Part shown: piece after piece, positions 1 through 9,103 of the stretch
Numbering within the stretch: position 1 is the first letter of the stretch
Layout: each line of letters starts with the position of its first letter
DNA from: Bacteroidales bacterium
Lineage (GTDB): Bacteria; Bacteroidota; Bacteroidia; Bacteroidales; VadinHA17
Reading direction: 5' to 3'
Assembly (NCBI GenBank): GCA_029932855.1
Contig: JAOZPG010000016.1
Coordinates: 1 to 36,455, forward strand
DNA: 36,455 nt
The notes under the pieces: model-generated
Told to the model about the DNA's origin: nothing
The model's database searches: none
What the model saw: the letters and a program-made list of their open reading frames with translations, nothing else
Made by a program: the position numbers and the translations under genes

Positions 1-466
1 TTGGCTGTATGCCTTGAACCGCTGCTTCAGAACCAACCCAGAAAAAAGATGCTGTAATTATGTCTTGCTTTTCAGCAGTGACCCAAACAGGCTCTCCTTT
101 GTAGAAGTCAGGATTTGTAACCATTTTCCTGTCTTGTATAGTATATGTGAGATCCAGGTCGGGGGCATAAAAACTATTATTTACCAGTCCGTGATGATCA
201 GGGTAAAGGCCTGTGGCAATTGAGTAATGGTTAGGAAATGTTTTGGTTGGGAAGCATGCCTGCATAGATTCTGCCTTAACTCCTTTACCGGCTATCCTGT
301 CGAAGTTAGGGGTGTCATACATATCTGTATAATCCCACCTGAAACCATCCATTGACAACATTATTACATAGGGGATATTATCTACAGATCCCTGCTTTTG
401 CTTGCATCCTGTCAGGAGAATTGCTCCTGCCAGTAATAAAATCAGATATTTCGGCATATTGTTCAT
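1..466 (-). CDS. Nucleotide pyrophosphatase/phosphodiesterase (NPP) family lipoprotein, 3' part cut off by window edge
   Basis: Only the first 155 codons are present; the gene runs off the left edge. It starts MNNMPKYLILLLAGAILLTG followed by Cys, a lipoprotein signal peptide with lipobox LTGC, so the product should be a lipid-anchored envelope enzyme. A second in-frame ATG at 457 is equally possible. After the anchor comes MLSMDGFRWDY, the NPP metal-binding Asp region, then FPTKTFPNHYSIATGLYP, whose Thr in PTKTFPNH is the family's nucleophile. NPP enzymes are alkaline-phosphatase-fold, two-zinc hydrolases of nucleotide or lipid phosphodiesters; the substrate here cannot be read. The metallophosphoesterase gene lies 69 bases upstream on the same strand, so the two may be cotranscribed. 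Confidence 0.88.
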   Translation of the reverse strand, partial: MNNMPKYLILLLAGAILLTGCKQKQGSVDNIPYVIMLSMDGFRWDYTDMYDTPNFDRIAGKGVKAESMQACFPTKTFPNHYSIATGLYPDHHGLVNNSFYAPDLDLTYTIQDRKMVTNPDFYKGEPVWVTAEKQDIITASFFWVGSEAAVQGIQP

Positions 467-535
467 AGCTTATGTTCTTGTGAGTTTGTTTTTACTTATT
501 GTACTACCGGTTTATTATACTACTGTATTTTAAAG

Positions 536-1426
536 CTATTCCACATTCCAGCCGTAGTCTATGTATTCCCAGCTGAAATCATTTCCTGAGCAGTTTATTT
601 TGAGGAAGCCCTCTTCAGTCTGATCATAAGGACCCTTCCACCAGGCTGCAGAAACAGCCCCGGCTGTTATAAAGTGTATATCACGTATATAGATATCCTC
701 TAAAATATGAAGGTGTCCCTGCAATACAAGTTTCAGGTTATGCCCGGCAAAAGCTTCCAGTACTTCTTTTGAGTTAACAACTATCAGCCCCTCGTGATTT
801 GGCATTGTTGAACCCTCTCTTATCTGTGTCCAGGAACTGATAAAGGGAATATGGCTACTGATGATTATAGGTGTTTCACTGCTTACATTTTCAAGATCTT
901 TCTTTATCCATGCCAGCTGTGTGCTGTCGATATAACCCCTGTATTTTCTTTTCCCTGCTTTTTTAACACTGTCGAGTATATAAAATTTCCATCCTTTATA
1001 TTCAAATGTATAATAAGTATCACTTATTCTTTTCCTGAACATTCCCTTTCCATATTCAGGATTCAATGAATCTGCATGGCTCTCGGGATACCATCCGTAT
1101 ATTTCATGGTTGCCCATTGTGTTATATATGTCTATGTCTAAACCGGAGGTCTCTTCAATGTATAAGTTATATAATGAGTCAGCCCTTTCATAGCTCTGCC
1201 CCAGGGCATCCATTATCTGGTCTCCTCCGGTAATTATAAAATCAGCCTTTATTGAGTCAACCTTCTCAAGTGCCTGCCTGAGTCCGTCAACTGCATTGTT
1301 GTCAGGAGTCAGGTGTATATCAGTTAAAAAGGCAAAGCTGAATGAGTCGTCTTCAACTTTGTTTGTGCAGGAGGATGTATAAATGATCAATGCCACTAAG
1401 GCAATTATTTTTACCAGATTATTCAT
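536..1426 (-). CDS. Calcineurin-like metallophosphoesterase lipoprotein
   Basis: 296 residues. The N-terminus is a lipoprotein signal peptide with lipobox TSSC (Cys20). The complete set of dimetal phosphoesterase motifs follows in the usual order: D36-x-H38 in FLTDIHLT, GGD ending at D69, GNHE at 105-108, His192 in SSHIPF and GHLH at 237-240. The fold therefore looks intact and should hydrolyse a phosphomonoester or diester at the cell envelope; the substrate is unknown. It precedes the NPP gene by 69 bases on the same strand, which suggests a small phosphoester-hydrolysing operon. The ATG at 1426 is chosen because the signal peptide begins directly there. No good TAnnTTTG element was seen upstream. 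Confidence 0.88.
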   Translation of the reverse strand: MNNLVKIIALVALIIYTSSCTNKVEDDSFSFAFLTDIHLTPDNNAVDGLRQALEKVDSIKADFIITGGDQIMDALGQSYERADSLYNLYIEETSGLDIDIYNTMGNHEIYGWYPESHADSLNPEYGKGMFRKRISDTYYTFEYKGWKFYILDSVKKAGKRKYRGYIDSTQLAWIKKDLENVSSETPIIISSHIPFISSWTQIREGSTMPNHEGLIVVNSKEVLEAFAGHNLKLVLQGHLHILEDIYIRDIHFITAGAVSAAWWKGPYDQTEEGFLKINCSGNDFSWEYIDYGWNVE

Positions 1427-1757
1427 AATATTTATTTTAGTATTATTTTATATTTTTTAATTTTTCTTAAGCGAATCTAATAAATTGGTGTGATTAATTA
1501 CTTGACAGATTGCATTATTTTTATTCATACCTGCATATTTATTAAATATATAGGGAATAGAACATAAGTTTAAATTGTCAAACAGGGGTAGGGCTTAATT
1601 TGTTCCCTGGTCGTTCTTACATAGTTTTTAACTATATTAGCTTATTATGAAAAGTATTTATGAGTCCGTTTTGCCCGGGTCTTTTTTCGAATTATATTTT
1701 TGTACTTTTTTAAATAAAAATAACGGTTTTATAGAGGAAATAGATAATAAAGATTAA
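1427..1757. other. Divergent intergenic region between metallophosphoesterase and sigma-factor genes
   Basis: 331 bases with no convincing gene on either strand. It is strongly AT-rich. The right half holds the sigma-operon promoter (listed separately). A small perfect inverted repeat with 6-base arms and a 3-base spacer (ATAGTT, TTT, AACTAT) occupies 1621-1635, about 35 bases upstream of the -33 element, and could be an operator; this is only a suggestion. Nothing resembling an RNA gene was seen. Confidence 0.6.
1669..1702 (+). promoter_or_regulatory. Bacteroidota-type promoter of the ECF sigma operon
   Basis: TTTTG at 1669-1673 (-33 element), 21-base spacer, then TATTTTTG at 1695-1702, a full match to the -7 consensus TAnnTTTG. 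Transcription would start near 1709, giving an untranslated leader of about 50 bases before the GTG at 1758. Because this is the housekeeping-sigma consensus, basal expression of the operon probably does not depend on its own sigma factor. Confidence 0.65.
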
Positions 1758-2315
1758 GTGAAGGAACTCAGGGATCTCGGGGATAATGAATTAATTGAAT
1801 TGTCGAAGAAAGGCGATTCCCGTGCTTTTGGAGTAATTATTTCCCGCTATGAAGAACAGGTAGCAAGGACTGTAATATCTATGTTGGGAAATACTCAGGA
1901 AGCAGAAGATGTAGGGCAGGAGACTTTTATTCGTTTCTATAATTCTCTTGATAAGTTCAGGGGAGATTCTGCGCTGGCTACATATATTACAAGGATAGCA
2001 ATTAATCTTTCGTTGAACGAGATAAAGAAGAATAAGAAGACTGTTTCACTTTTTGAGAGAACTGACAGCATCCCTCATCCGGATGTAATTGAGCCGGATA
2101 ATGATTTTGAGAATAATGAAAAGAGGGAAATGATAGAAACAGCCCTGAAGCAATTGCATCCTTCTTTCAGGTCGGTGGTTGTGCTCAGGCTGGTTCAGGG
2201 ATACAGTACAAAAGAAACTGCCCGGATACTTCAGCTGCCTGTGGGAACGGTACTGTCGAGGTTATCGAGGGCTCAGAAAAGCTTAAAAGAGATATTAACA
2301 CCATTAATGAAATAA
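1758..2315 (+). CDS. ECF-type RNA polymerase sigma-70 factor
   Basis: 185 residues, the normal size of an extracytoplasmic-function sigma factor. Region 2 spans about 24-92 and includes AEDVGQETFIRFY (49-61), the core-binding and -10 recognition helix area. Region 4 spans about 126-180 with the helix-turn-helix STKETARILQLPVGTVLSR at 150-168. A linker of about 30 residues rich in acidic residues and Asn separates them. The start is GTG; no in-frame ATG is available upstream, and GAGGAAAT lies about 18 bases before it. Four bases separate its stop from the next gene, so translation is probably coupled. By position it should direct an envelope-stress regulon together with the two following genes; the activating signal cannot be read. 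Confidence 0.93.
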   Translation: MKELRDLGDNELIELSKKGDSRAFGVIISRYEEQVARTVISMLGNTQEAEDVGQETFIRFYNSLDKFRGDSALATYITRIAINLSLNEIKKNKKTVSLFERTDSIPHPDVIEPDNDFENNEKREMIETALKQLHPSFRSVVVLRLVQGYSTKETARILQLPVGTVLSRLSRAQKSLKEILTPLMK

Positions 2316-2319
2316 TATT

Positions 2320-2649
2320 ATGGCAGCTATGGACGAAAATGAAAACAGGGAAGACAGGGAAATGGAAGAATTGTTAAGTTCTTACAGGCCGGTTTTCAAG
2401 GGGGGATTTGCCGGCAGGGTGCTGGAGCGACTGGATGAGACGCAGGGGAAGCTTATTACTCATGATTTTAACAATATGGTTTACAGTATGTTTCGCAGGA
2501 TTGCAACTGTTGGCGCTGCTGCAATAGCCATACTTTTGTTTAGTATCTACCTGTCGGGCAGGGGCCTTGACAGGGATATACTTATTGGTGATTCATATAG
2601 TGATGATGAGTTGGTAAGTTATTTGCTTTACCAGGATATTGAAGAGTAG
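2320..2649 (+). CDS. Short single-pass membrane protein, probable anti-sigma factor
   Basis: 109 residues. An acidic, soluble N-terminus (EELLSSYRPVFKGGFAGRVLERLDE, in two parts at 17-41) is followed by one hydrophobic segment at about 62-80 and a short acidic tail. The order cytoplasmic segment, one transmembrane helix, small periplasmic tail, and the position immediately after an ECF sigma gene, fit an anti-sigma factor. I do not see a zinc-binding HxxxCxxC motif, so it is not a ZAS-type anti-sigma factor, and the family assignment rests on context. The N-terminus could also begin at Met4. It sits between the sigma factor and a Spy-like protein, all on one transcript. Confidence 0.7.
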   Translation: MAAMDENENREDREMEELLSSYRPVFKGGFAGRVLERLDETQGKLITHDFNNMVYSMFRRIATVGAAAIAILLFSIYLSGRGLDRDILIGDSYSDDELVSYLLYQDIEE

Positions 2650-2696
2650 CTGTCTTAAGAAAAGTGAAAGAATAAGGATTATTTAAAAAAATCAAG

Positions 2697-3173
2697 ATGA
2701 AAACAAGGACTTTATTAATACTGGTATTTACCCTGCTTATTGGAGTAGTAATTGGATTCCTGAGTGCTGTATATATTAGGGAACACAGGATAAAGGATTA
2801 TGAGGCATATTCGAACTTTCAGACTTTCAGGGATAATTCAATCAGAATGCTTCAGCCGGGCCGGGAACAGATGGAACAGATAAGTCCTGTTGTTGAGAAA
2901 TATGCCAGGATGAACTATGAGCTGAAAATAAGATACAGGAATGAATTTATAGAGCTGATGAAACAATACCGGTCGGAGATAGATCCTTATCTTACAGATG
3001 AGCAGTTAAGAATACTTGAAAATCCGGGGAGGAGGAATCATGTACCCGGAAGGGGATATGGCATGAGAGATATGGACAGGCATATGGGGCCGGGCAGAAG
3101 AGGTTCTTACCATAACAGGCCCCATAGCAGGGGTGGTGGTTATGCTCCGCCACCTGACTCTTTGATGCCCTGA
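2697..3173 (+). CDS. Spy/CpxP-like periplasmic protein, membrane-anchored
   Basis: 158 residues. A hydrophobic stretch at about 5-25 acts as signal anchor. Residues about 40-103 form charged helices with the LxPxxxxQMEQISP...YRSEIDPYLTDEQ type pattern seen in Spy/CpxP and heavy-metal-sensor (CnrR/ZraP-like) proteins, which are periplasmic chaperones or stress sensors. The tail from about 108 is rich in Gly, Arg, His and Met, and could bind metal or nucleic acid, or be disordered. It is the last gene of the sigma-factor operon, 47 bases after the preceding stop. Its last 34 bases overlap the end of the convergent TPR gene in another reading frame. The function is inferred from pattern and context. 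Confidence 0.72.
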   Translation: MKTRTLLILVFTLLIGVVIGFLSAVYIREHRIKDYEAYSNFQTFRDNSIRMLQPGREQMEQISPVVEKYARMNYELKIRYRNEFIELMKQYRSEIDPYLTDEQLRILENPGRRNHVPGRGYGMRDMDRHMGPGRRGSYHNRPHSRGGGYAPPPDSLMP

Positions 3174-5413
3174 TTTGTTAACAGCCGGTATTGAATATGG
3201 TCGAGAAGAATTGGTAAATCATCTGGAGAGATACCATGTTTTATAAGGTGGATCTTATCCTGCTCAAAGCTTTCAAGGAATTTTTCCAGCTTATTACCTT
3301 TACTATTAATGCTTGCTATATATAATTCGGTCGCTTTGTTTTTATTTCCCTTACAGAGTTCAAGATGTCCCATGCTCATAAGATCGTGATAAGTGGGATT
3401 TCCCGATTCGATTTTCCTGTAGTATTTATCCGCCTGTTTAAATTTACCCTCAACAAAGCAGCACCAGGCAAGGGGCCTCCATACTTTCGTATTCTTGGGA
3501 TCAAGATATTCAACCTTGAAGTAATATTTCAGCGCTTTGTCATATTCTTTCAGATCGAGCAGGCAATGACCTATTGACGCCTGGGTGTAAAGGTTATCGG
3601 GATCAATGGATTCGGCACGTTTATAGTATTTTAATGCTTTGGGAGAATTATTTAGTTTCCTGTAACATAATCCTATCTTTTTAAGAAGCCATTCCTTGTT
3701 GGCATTGAATATCTCTGCCTTCCTGTAGTATTCCAGGGCCTTATCATAGTCCCCGGTCATCTGGTATGAATATGCTATCTTTTCAATGATATCTGCTTTT
3801 TCATCATATCCTTCCAGTCGTGTAAATATATCAATGGCCCTGATATAATGTTCATTCTGGAAATAATATTCTGCAATATTTTCAAGCAGAGTGTCATCAC
3901 TTACCAGTTTCTTAAATAATAGACTGTTATAAAAATCAAGCTCGCTCTTAAAAGGATCATAATATTCATTCTTAAACCTGAACAGCTTTACAAACCTGTA
4001 TAGGTCATGTATGTACTGTGTGTATATCGTTTTAGATTTTTTTATGCCGGCCTCATCAATGATCTCATCCTGTTTTTTAATTTCTTTCATGCCATCCAGC
4101 TCTGCCTGAAACATTTTGAGCAGCATAGATCTTTGTGCTTCCGGCATTAGTTTTATATTCAGACAGAAGGAGTATTTATCGGAGTTACACATGTAAGCAG
4201 TTGTTTCAAGTCCCGAGAGGAAGAGTTCCTTATCAAATTCAGCATCATCAAACCTGAAGGCATCATCAATAAGGGGATTATCTGCTATAAACGGAAGGAA
4301 CCAGTTGCTTATATCGGAAAAAAATGAAAATTGTTTTAGCTGGGAGAAGGCAGACATAAATACATCGGCTCCTTCGAGCTGAAGCTTTGAGAATTCTTCT
4401 ATCTTTTCATACAGGCCTTCCGATTCTTTGAATATCTTTTCCCAGTCGGGATTTTTCTCCTCTGCAAAATCCTCGGGAAGCAGCTTGTCCAGATCCAGTT
4501 TTTCTGTCAGGCGGGGAGCCAGCTTTACCATTTCGGGTACTATCTCATCCCTTATTTTTTTTGAGATACTTTCTGTATCGCCCGAGCGAATGAGTTGTAT
4601 CAGAACCTGTTCTAGCTCTTTTTCTATAGATTCTTCCTGCTCAAGATGATCCATTATCTCAGAAAGCCCGGGGTATAGGTCAATCCTGGAGTTATACTTA
4701 TAAAAAGCCAGTACCAGGCCAATAAAAGCACGTTGCCAGACTTCCTCTTCTTTTAGCCTGTATATTCTGAACAGGCTGGTGAATTTCTGAATATCAAAAT
4801 ACCTGAAGAGGGAAAGACTGACAGAGCTTACAAATATGCTTCTTTCATACCACTTAAACCTGTTCTCATCCAGCAGGGTATCTATTAAACTTTTTTCGGC
4901 TTCTTTATATTCATCTGTAAGCAGGAGATGAGTGAATATTCTTGATATTAGCTGGTTATGTTTTTGTGATTCGAATGATTGTCTTGGCCCCTTATTTACA
5001 TTGATCTCATTGAGGACTTCATCCAGCTGGTTTTTAAAGCTGAGGTCTTCTATCTTTTCCACAACTGTTTTTCCCGTTAGCTTCTGTTCCTTTTCCAGTT
5101 CCTGTTTCAATGAACAGCAGTTCCATCCTGAGTTCATGACAAGTATCCTTTCAAGGGTCTGGTCGGCAAGTTCAAGTATTGACCTGAGCAGGTTTTTATA
5201 CACTTTTTCCCTTTCGGGATCAGATACTCCTTCTATGGTGTATCTTAACATATTCTCATATGTGGTTTCAAGTTCCTGTAAACGATTATGGAATATCCCC
5301 GGCTGGCTTTGTTCAACCAGTTCCTTAAGTATATCAAATGCCTTTTTAACTTTACGATTGCTAATGGAGATACATACGGAATTGTATTTTTTGTTTATAT
5401 CATTAAGATTCAC
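3140..5413 (-). CDS. Large TPR-repeat protein, cytoplasmic
   Basis: 757 residues with no signal peptide or transmembrane segment. The first roughly 500 residues are helical, charged and not recognised. From about 509 to 705 there are successive tetratricopeptide repeats, for example the units around YDKALEYYRKAEIFN (556-570), PKALKYYKRAESIDPDN (591-607) and YDKALKYYFKVEYLDPKN (624-641). TPR arrays hold protein partners; the partner is unknown. The gene converges with the sigma-factor operon and overlaps its last gene by 34 bases, so read-through from either side would produce antisense RNA. The start ATG is preceded by an A/T-rich stretch without a Shine-Dalgarno sequence, as is usual here. 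Confidence 0.85.
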   Translation of the reverse strand: MNLNDINKKYNSVCISISNRKVKKAFDILKELVEQSQPGIFHNRLQELETTYENMLRYTIEGVSDPEREKVYKNLLRSILELADQTLERILVMNSGWNCCSLKQELEKEQKLTGKTVVEKIEDLSFKNQLDEVLNEINVNKGPRQSFESQKHNQLISRIFTHLLLTDEYKEAEKSLIDTLLDENRFKWYERSIFVSSVSLSLFRYFDIQKFTSLFRIYRLKEEEVWQRAFIGLVLAFYKYNSRIDLYPGLSEIMDHLEQEESIEKELEQVLIQLIRSGDTESISKKIRDEIVPEMVKLAPRLTEKLDLDKLLPEDFAEEKNPDWEKIFKESEGLYEKIEEFSKLQLEGADVFMSAFSQLKQFSFFSDISNWFLPFIADNPLIDDAFRFDDAEFDKELFLSGLETTAYMCNSDKYSFCLNIKLMPEAQRSMLLKMFQAELDGMKEIKKQDEIIDEAGIKKSKTIYTQYIHDLYRFVKLFRFKNEYYDPFKSELDFYNSLLFKKLVSDDTLLENIAEYYFQNEHYIRAIDIFTRLEGYDEKADIIEKIAYSYQMTGDYDKALEYYRKAEIFNANKEWLLKKIGLCYRKLNNSPKALKYYKRAESIDPDNLYTQASIGHCLLDLKEYDKALKYYFKVEYLDPKNTKVWRPLAWCCFVEGKFKQADKYYRKIESGNPTYHDLMSMGHLELCKGNKNKATELYIASINSKGNKLEKFLESFEQDKIHLIKHGISPDDLPILLDHIQYRLLTNQGIKESGGGA

Positions 5414-5540
5414 TGAGTTGTATTTTAATAAATTAAATGAGACTGAAAAATAAGGTTTTACAGCATCATATTATTATTTGTGTCAAATACTGTTCCAATA
5501 GTATCCGGGCGACTTTTTGTCAGTAGTTATACCATGCATC

Positions 5541-8099
5541 TTAAGGTTCAGGCTGCCCTGCTTCGTTAGCCGGGAATTGATTATGCTTGATATGAATATC
5601 TGTTTGCGGGTAGGGGATAGATATACCTGCCTCCCTGAGAGCCTGTTCAACTGAAACGGCAACCTCGCTTCTTAGCTTCATCCCCCCGTCATATCTGGGG
5701 TAGAAGAACAATAATATAAAATCGAGTGAGCTCTCTCCAAAATCGGTAAACCATACTAAGGGAGCAGGATCCTTAAGAACCATTTCATGAGACATGGCAC
5801 ATTCTTTAAGCAGTTTCATTACCTGTTTTATATCACTTCCATATGCAACACCAACTCTTAATTCCAGCCTTCTTAAATTATTGCTAAGAGTCCAGTTAAT
5901 GACCTTATTTGACACCAGGTTTCCGTTTGGAACAACTATCTCAGAACGGTTCCATGCCTGTATTGTACTCGTGCGTATTCCTATATTTTTTACTACCCCT
6001 TCAAGCTCTCCTACGGCAATAGTATCACCTATATTAATTGGTCTGTCAAAAAGCAGTATAAGACCTGAAATAAAATCATTGACTATGTTCTGTAAACCAA
6101 AACCTATGCCAACACTCAGTGCCCCGAAAATAAATGCAAGCTTGTCAAGTTTCATTCCTGCAGCGGCAACAGCAATGAAGAAGCCTATTGTAAGTACCAG
6201 ATATTTCATCATCACAGAGATTGACCCGGCAACGCCACGATTGAGCGTTAACCTGTTCAGGACATCTTTTTCCAGTACCAGCCGCAATAGCCTGGAAATA
6301 AGTAGGGATGCCCATATTGTAATAATAAAGACCGTTATGTTCCCTAATGAAAAGCCTATGGCACCGATAGAGAATTCGTATTCCCAGATAAGACGTAACA
6401 AGTCACCTGTAGCAATATTGAAGCGGAATAGTATGCTAACAATATACAACCAGAATATTAGCGTTATGGTATTCAGTAGTTTCCTGATCCATAAAGAGAT
6501 GTCGGATGAGAAAGCCCTTACAGAGTTAAATTGTTGAATTACCTTACTGTGTATCATAAGGTCTATGATCCCGGCTGTAATGATATTAGCAGTAATAAAC
6601 AGGAAGATACTGAAGTAAGTCCATATAAAAGCCTTTATAATAAACTCTTCAAGAACATAATAGCCTATAAGTGTCGATATTACATTTATCGATAGCATAA
6701 GCAACGAGATTGCTATGAAAGCTTTGATAAGAGTTTTTGTGAATTTATTTGTGAATAAGATATCAAGGGTATCATTATTAATAAAGTATATTAATCCGGT
6801 TAATAATACTCCTGCCAGTATCAAAAGGATTACATTGTTTATTATGTAACCATACAAGAGCAGGTCTGAAAGGTTTTGTATGAAGAATAAAGACCCGATG
6901 CCATAGATATATGGTGATAGTTTATTATCAATGACCTTGGGTATAAGTACCATCAGTGGAACAATGGTAAGAACGAATAATAATTTATACAGGTCGGGCG
7001 GTGCAAGGGGACTGAAGAGTCTTGTTATAATCAGAAAGGTAAAGAATGATGTTGCAAGCGGGTGGTTTAATAATATTGTGGTCTTATTAACAATATTATA
7101 TTGTTCATCATCCCGCTTTTTATTATTTCTGAGGTATTTGGCATAAATAAGAATTCCGTAAAGAAAGATGAAGATAAAGATCAATATATTGTACCTCAGT
7201 TTATGGTCTGTAATATAAATTCCTACTGTCGATTTAATACCTTTTAGCTGTTTTGCTAATTTTCTTTCTTTTTGCAGGTACTGTTTGCCTGTAGTCAGGG
7301 AGTCCGTTGAGGCTTCAGGCAGGATATCCTGATCAGTGTCCACAGCTTCCGGCAGCTTAGTCATAGCCTTTTCTTTTTTTCCGGAAAAGATAATACTGAA
7401 TAATGATGAACCCTTGGTACTCAGGAGTGTACTTTCAATATTAATTATTTTTGTCTCCAGTGATCTTATATTTTCATTGATGATAAGGCTTGACTCTGTT
7501 ATTTTTTTCTGGTAGCCGTTCAGCTTCTGGCTTTTCAGGTCAAGCTCTCCCAGCAGTGAATCAATGTCTGAGATGAAGGATGAGATAAGTTCCGTATTTG
7601 CCTCCGGCATTGCCCTGTTGATGGCTTCCATGCTTTGTGACCACAGCAGGTCTGTGGTTTTTATTTTATCAATGTCTTTCCTGAGTTTCTCGAGTATGCC
7701 CGATAAGTTTTCCTGGAGTTTTTTATTATGCATCTTCAGCTGATTCCATGAATAAACCCGGTTTTCAAGTTCTCTTTTTTCCACAAAGCCGGTATCGGAA
7801 TCTGTAAACCTGTTTCTCAGCTGAACGAGATCAAGATAAAAACTATCTATATCAGCCCCTATTGCTTCAATCTCAGTATCCGGGATCACGGAATTATAAG
7901 TATTTCTCAGTTCAGAGCTTGCTTTTGGAAGTTTAACAGACAGTTCGGAATAAGGTATAAGTCCGTACGCACTTACAAGGCTGCTATCATTTTTATTAAG
8001 CTGGCTAAAAGCATTTATGGATGTGAAGAATAACAGTATAAAGACCGATGTGTTTAAAATACTGACTATTAATATTTTTTGTGCTGATTGCTTTTTCAT
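5541..8099 (-). CDS. Large mechanosensitive channel, MscS family (MscK-like architecture)
   Basis: 852 residues. A cleavable signal peptide (about 1-32) is followed by a periplasmic, coiled-coil-rich region to about 300, then a series of about ten hydrophobic segments, and at the C-terminus the MscS core. The pore-lining helix is GALSVGIGFGLQNIVNDF (659-676), followed by the beta domain with FDRPINIGDTI (684-694) and VVPNGNLVSNK (722-732), the standard MscS signature. The size and extra periplasmic and membrane domains resemble MscK or other large MscS relatives rather than the roughly 290-residue MscS. Such channels open under membrane tension and release solutes on osmotic downshock. It lies 80 bases downstream of the membrane-protein gene at 8180-8911 and in the same direction. 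Confidence 0.92.
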   Translation of the reverse strand: MKKQSAQKILIVSILNTSVFILLFFTSINAFSQLNKNDSSLVSAYGLIPYSELSVKLPKASSELRNTYNSVIPDTEIEAIGADIDSFYLDLVQLRNRFTDSDTGFVEKRELENRVYSWNQLKMHNKKLQENLSGILEKLRKDIDKIKTTDLLWSQSMEAINRAMPEANTELISSFISDIDSLLGELDLKSQKLNGYQKKITESSLIINENIRSLETKIINIESTLLSTKGSSLFSIIFSGKKEKAMTKLPEAVDTDQDILPEASTDSLTTGKQYLQKERKLAKQLKGIKSTVGIYITDHKLRYNILIFIFIFLYGILIYAKYLRNNKKRDDEQYNIVNKTTILLNHPLATSFFTFLIITRLFSPLAPPDLYKLLFVLTIVPLMVLIPKVIDNKLSPYIYGIGSLFFIQNLSDLLLYGYIINNVILLILAGVLLTGLIYFINNDTLDILFTNKFTKTLIKAFIAISLLMLSINVISTLIGYYVLEEFIIKAFIWTYFSIFLFITANIITAGIIDLMIHSKVIQQFNSVRAFSSDISLWIRKLLNTITLIFWLYIVSILFRFNIATGDLLRLIWEYEFSIGAIGFSLGNITVFIITIWASLLISRLLRLVLEKDVLNRLTLNRGVAGSISVMMKYLVLTIGFFIAVAAAGMKLDKLAFIFGALSVGIGFGLQNIVNDFISGLILLFDRPINIGDTIAVGELEGVVKNIGIRTSTIQAWNRSEIVVPNGNLVSNKVINWTLSNNLRRLELRVGVAYGSDIKQVMKLLKECAMSHEMVLKDPAPLVWFTDFGESSLDFILLFFYPRYDGGMKLRSEVAVSVEQALREAGISIPYPQTDIHIKHNQFPANEAGQPEP

Positions 8100-8179
8100 T
8101 TTCCGGATATCAATTAATTATCTGAATTGGAAATAATTTCATTTGGGAAAGATATTAATTTTTTGAATGAATGATATTT

Positions 8180-8911
8180 TTATTGCCTTTTACACAAGCC
8201 GTAATACATGAATCTGCATATACCGTATATAAACAGGAGTTCACCGGCAATAAAAAGATTCCAGTGGAAACTGCCGGGGACATAGCTTATTATGGCTTCA
8301 TTAAATCCCAGATCATACAACAGAGGGCTTTCTTTTGAGAAGAAGCCCTCATTTATTAATAGTTCTGAATAATTATAGATAAAACTTATAAATACCAGTA
8401 CAGCCCCGGCAATAAAGAAGGCTAAAAAACTTTTCCTTGCCTTATTATATTCAGCACCTGACTTGTCTTGTTTCATGTAAAATACTGAAAGAGAAAATAT
8501 TATAATTGTCAGAGAACAAAGCATGGGGGCGATTACAGGGCTTAGCCAGACAAGGGGAATAAGAAAAAGAACATCCCATGTAAGTAATGATTCAGGCCAG
8601 CCGAGGAAAATTTTCAGAGCAACATAATAAAATATATCCCATATACCGAAAGCGTACAGGAACCAGGCAAACCTGTCGAATGCAGTTTTCCCAAGCAGCA
8701 GGCCAAGGCTAAGCAGCATTATTATGGTACTAAGCTCCCTTACAAGCTCTGTGAAATATATTCCGGGAGGCAATATTTGCAGGGGGAAGATAAATCCTTC
8801 GGGATAATACTGCTCTCTCATATAAATAACCACAATAGCTTCAAGGAATCCCATTGCAATTGCAAATATTGTTACTACTGCTATTTTCTTATTGAGTTCC
8901 CTGTTTTTCAA
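8180..8911 (-). CDS. Polytopic integral membrane protein, unknown function
   Basis: 243 residues with about six or seven hydrophobic segments separated by short loops; a charged N-terminus KNRELNKK precedes the first helix. I do not recognise a characterised family. Conserved-looking loop residues include GIWDIFYYVALKIFLGWPES and WLSPVIAPM, which suggest a defined fold rather than random hydrophobicity. The start is TTG at 8911: an in-frame stop lies seven codons upstream, so no other start gives a full first helix. It is transcribed towards the MscS gene and divergently from the FKBP gene. A role in the envelope is likely, but nothing more specific can be said. Confidence 0.75.
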   Translation of the reverse strand: MKNRELNKKIAVVTIFAIAMGFLEAIVVIYMREQYYPEGFIFPLQILPPGIYFTELVRELSTIIMLLSLGLLLGKTAFDRFAWFLYAFGIWDIFYYVALKIFLGWPESLLTWDVLFLIPLVWLSPVIAPMLCSLTIIIFSLSVFYMKQDKSGAEYNKARKSFLAFFIAGAVLVFISFIYNYSELLINEGFFSKESPLLYDLGFNEAIISYVPGSFHWNLFIAGELLFIYGICRFMYYGLCKRQ

Positions 8912-9044
8912 TTGTCTGTATTTTCTTTGCTAAATGATAGCAATATTGAGACTTATGTTAGAATTACAATCTTTACTAAAGATAGTTTTTCCTGAAAAGA
9001 AATCAAAAGCAGGGAAATTGCTTTTTTATTGCTGCGAAATGATG

Positions 9045-9052
9045 TAATTTTG
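9045..9052 (+). promoter_or_regulatory. -7 element upstream of FKBP lipoprotein gene
   Basis: TAATTTTG matches TAnnTTTG completely. Transcription would start near 9059, 45 bases before the ATG. No -33 TTTG is found at the ideal spacing; the nearest TTG is about 24 bases upstream, so this is a plausible but incomplete promoter. Confidence 0.5.
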
Positions 9053-9103
9053 CCAGACTTTTTAAACATACAGAAAATCAAATAATTACAAAATCTTAAC
9101 AGA

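Noticed and set aside
4932-5453. 173-codon plus-strand frame antisense to the TPR gene
   Set aside because: Lies within the TPR gene on the other strand, Ser/Phe/Leu-rich as expected for a complement of a Lys/Glu-rich helix region.
5794-6537. 247-codon plus-strand frame antisense to the MscS gene
   Set aside because: Entirely inside a well-supported gene on the other strand; composition fits a mirror of its codons and no motif is present.
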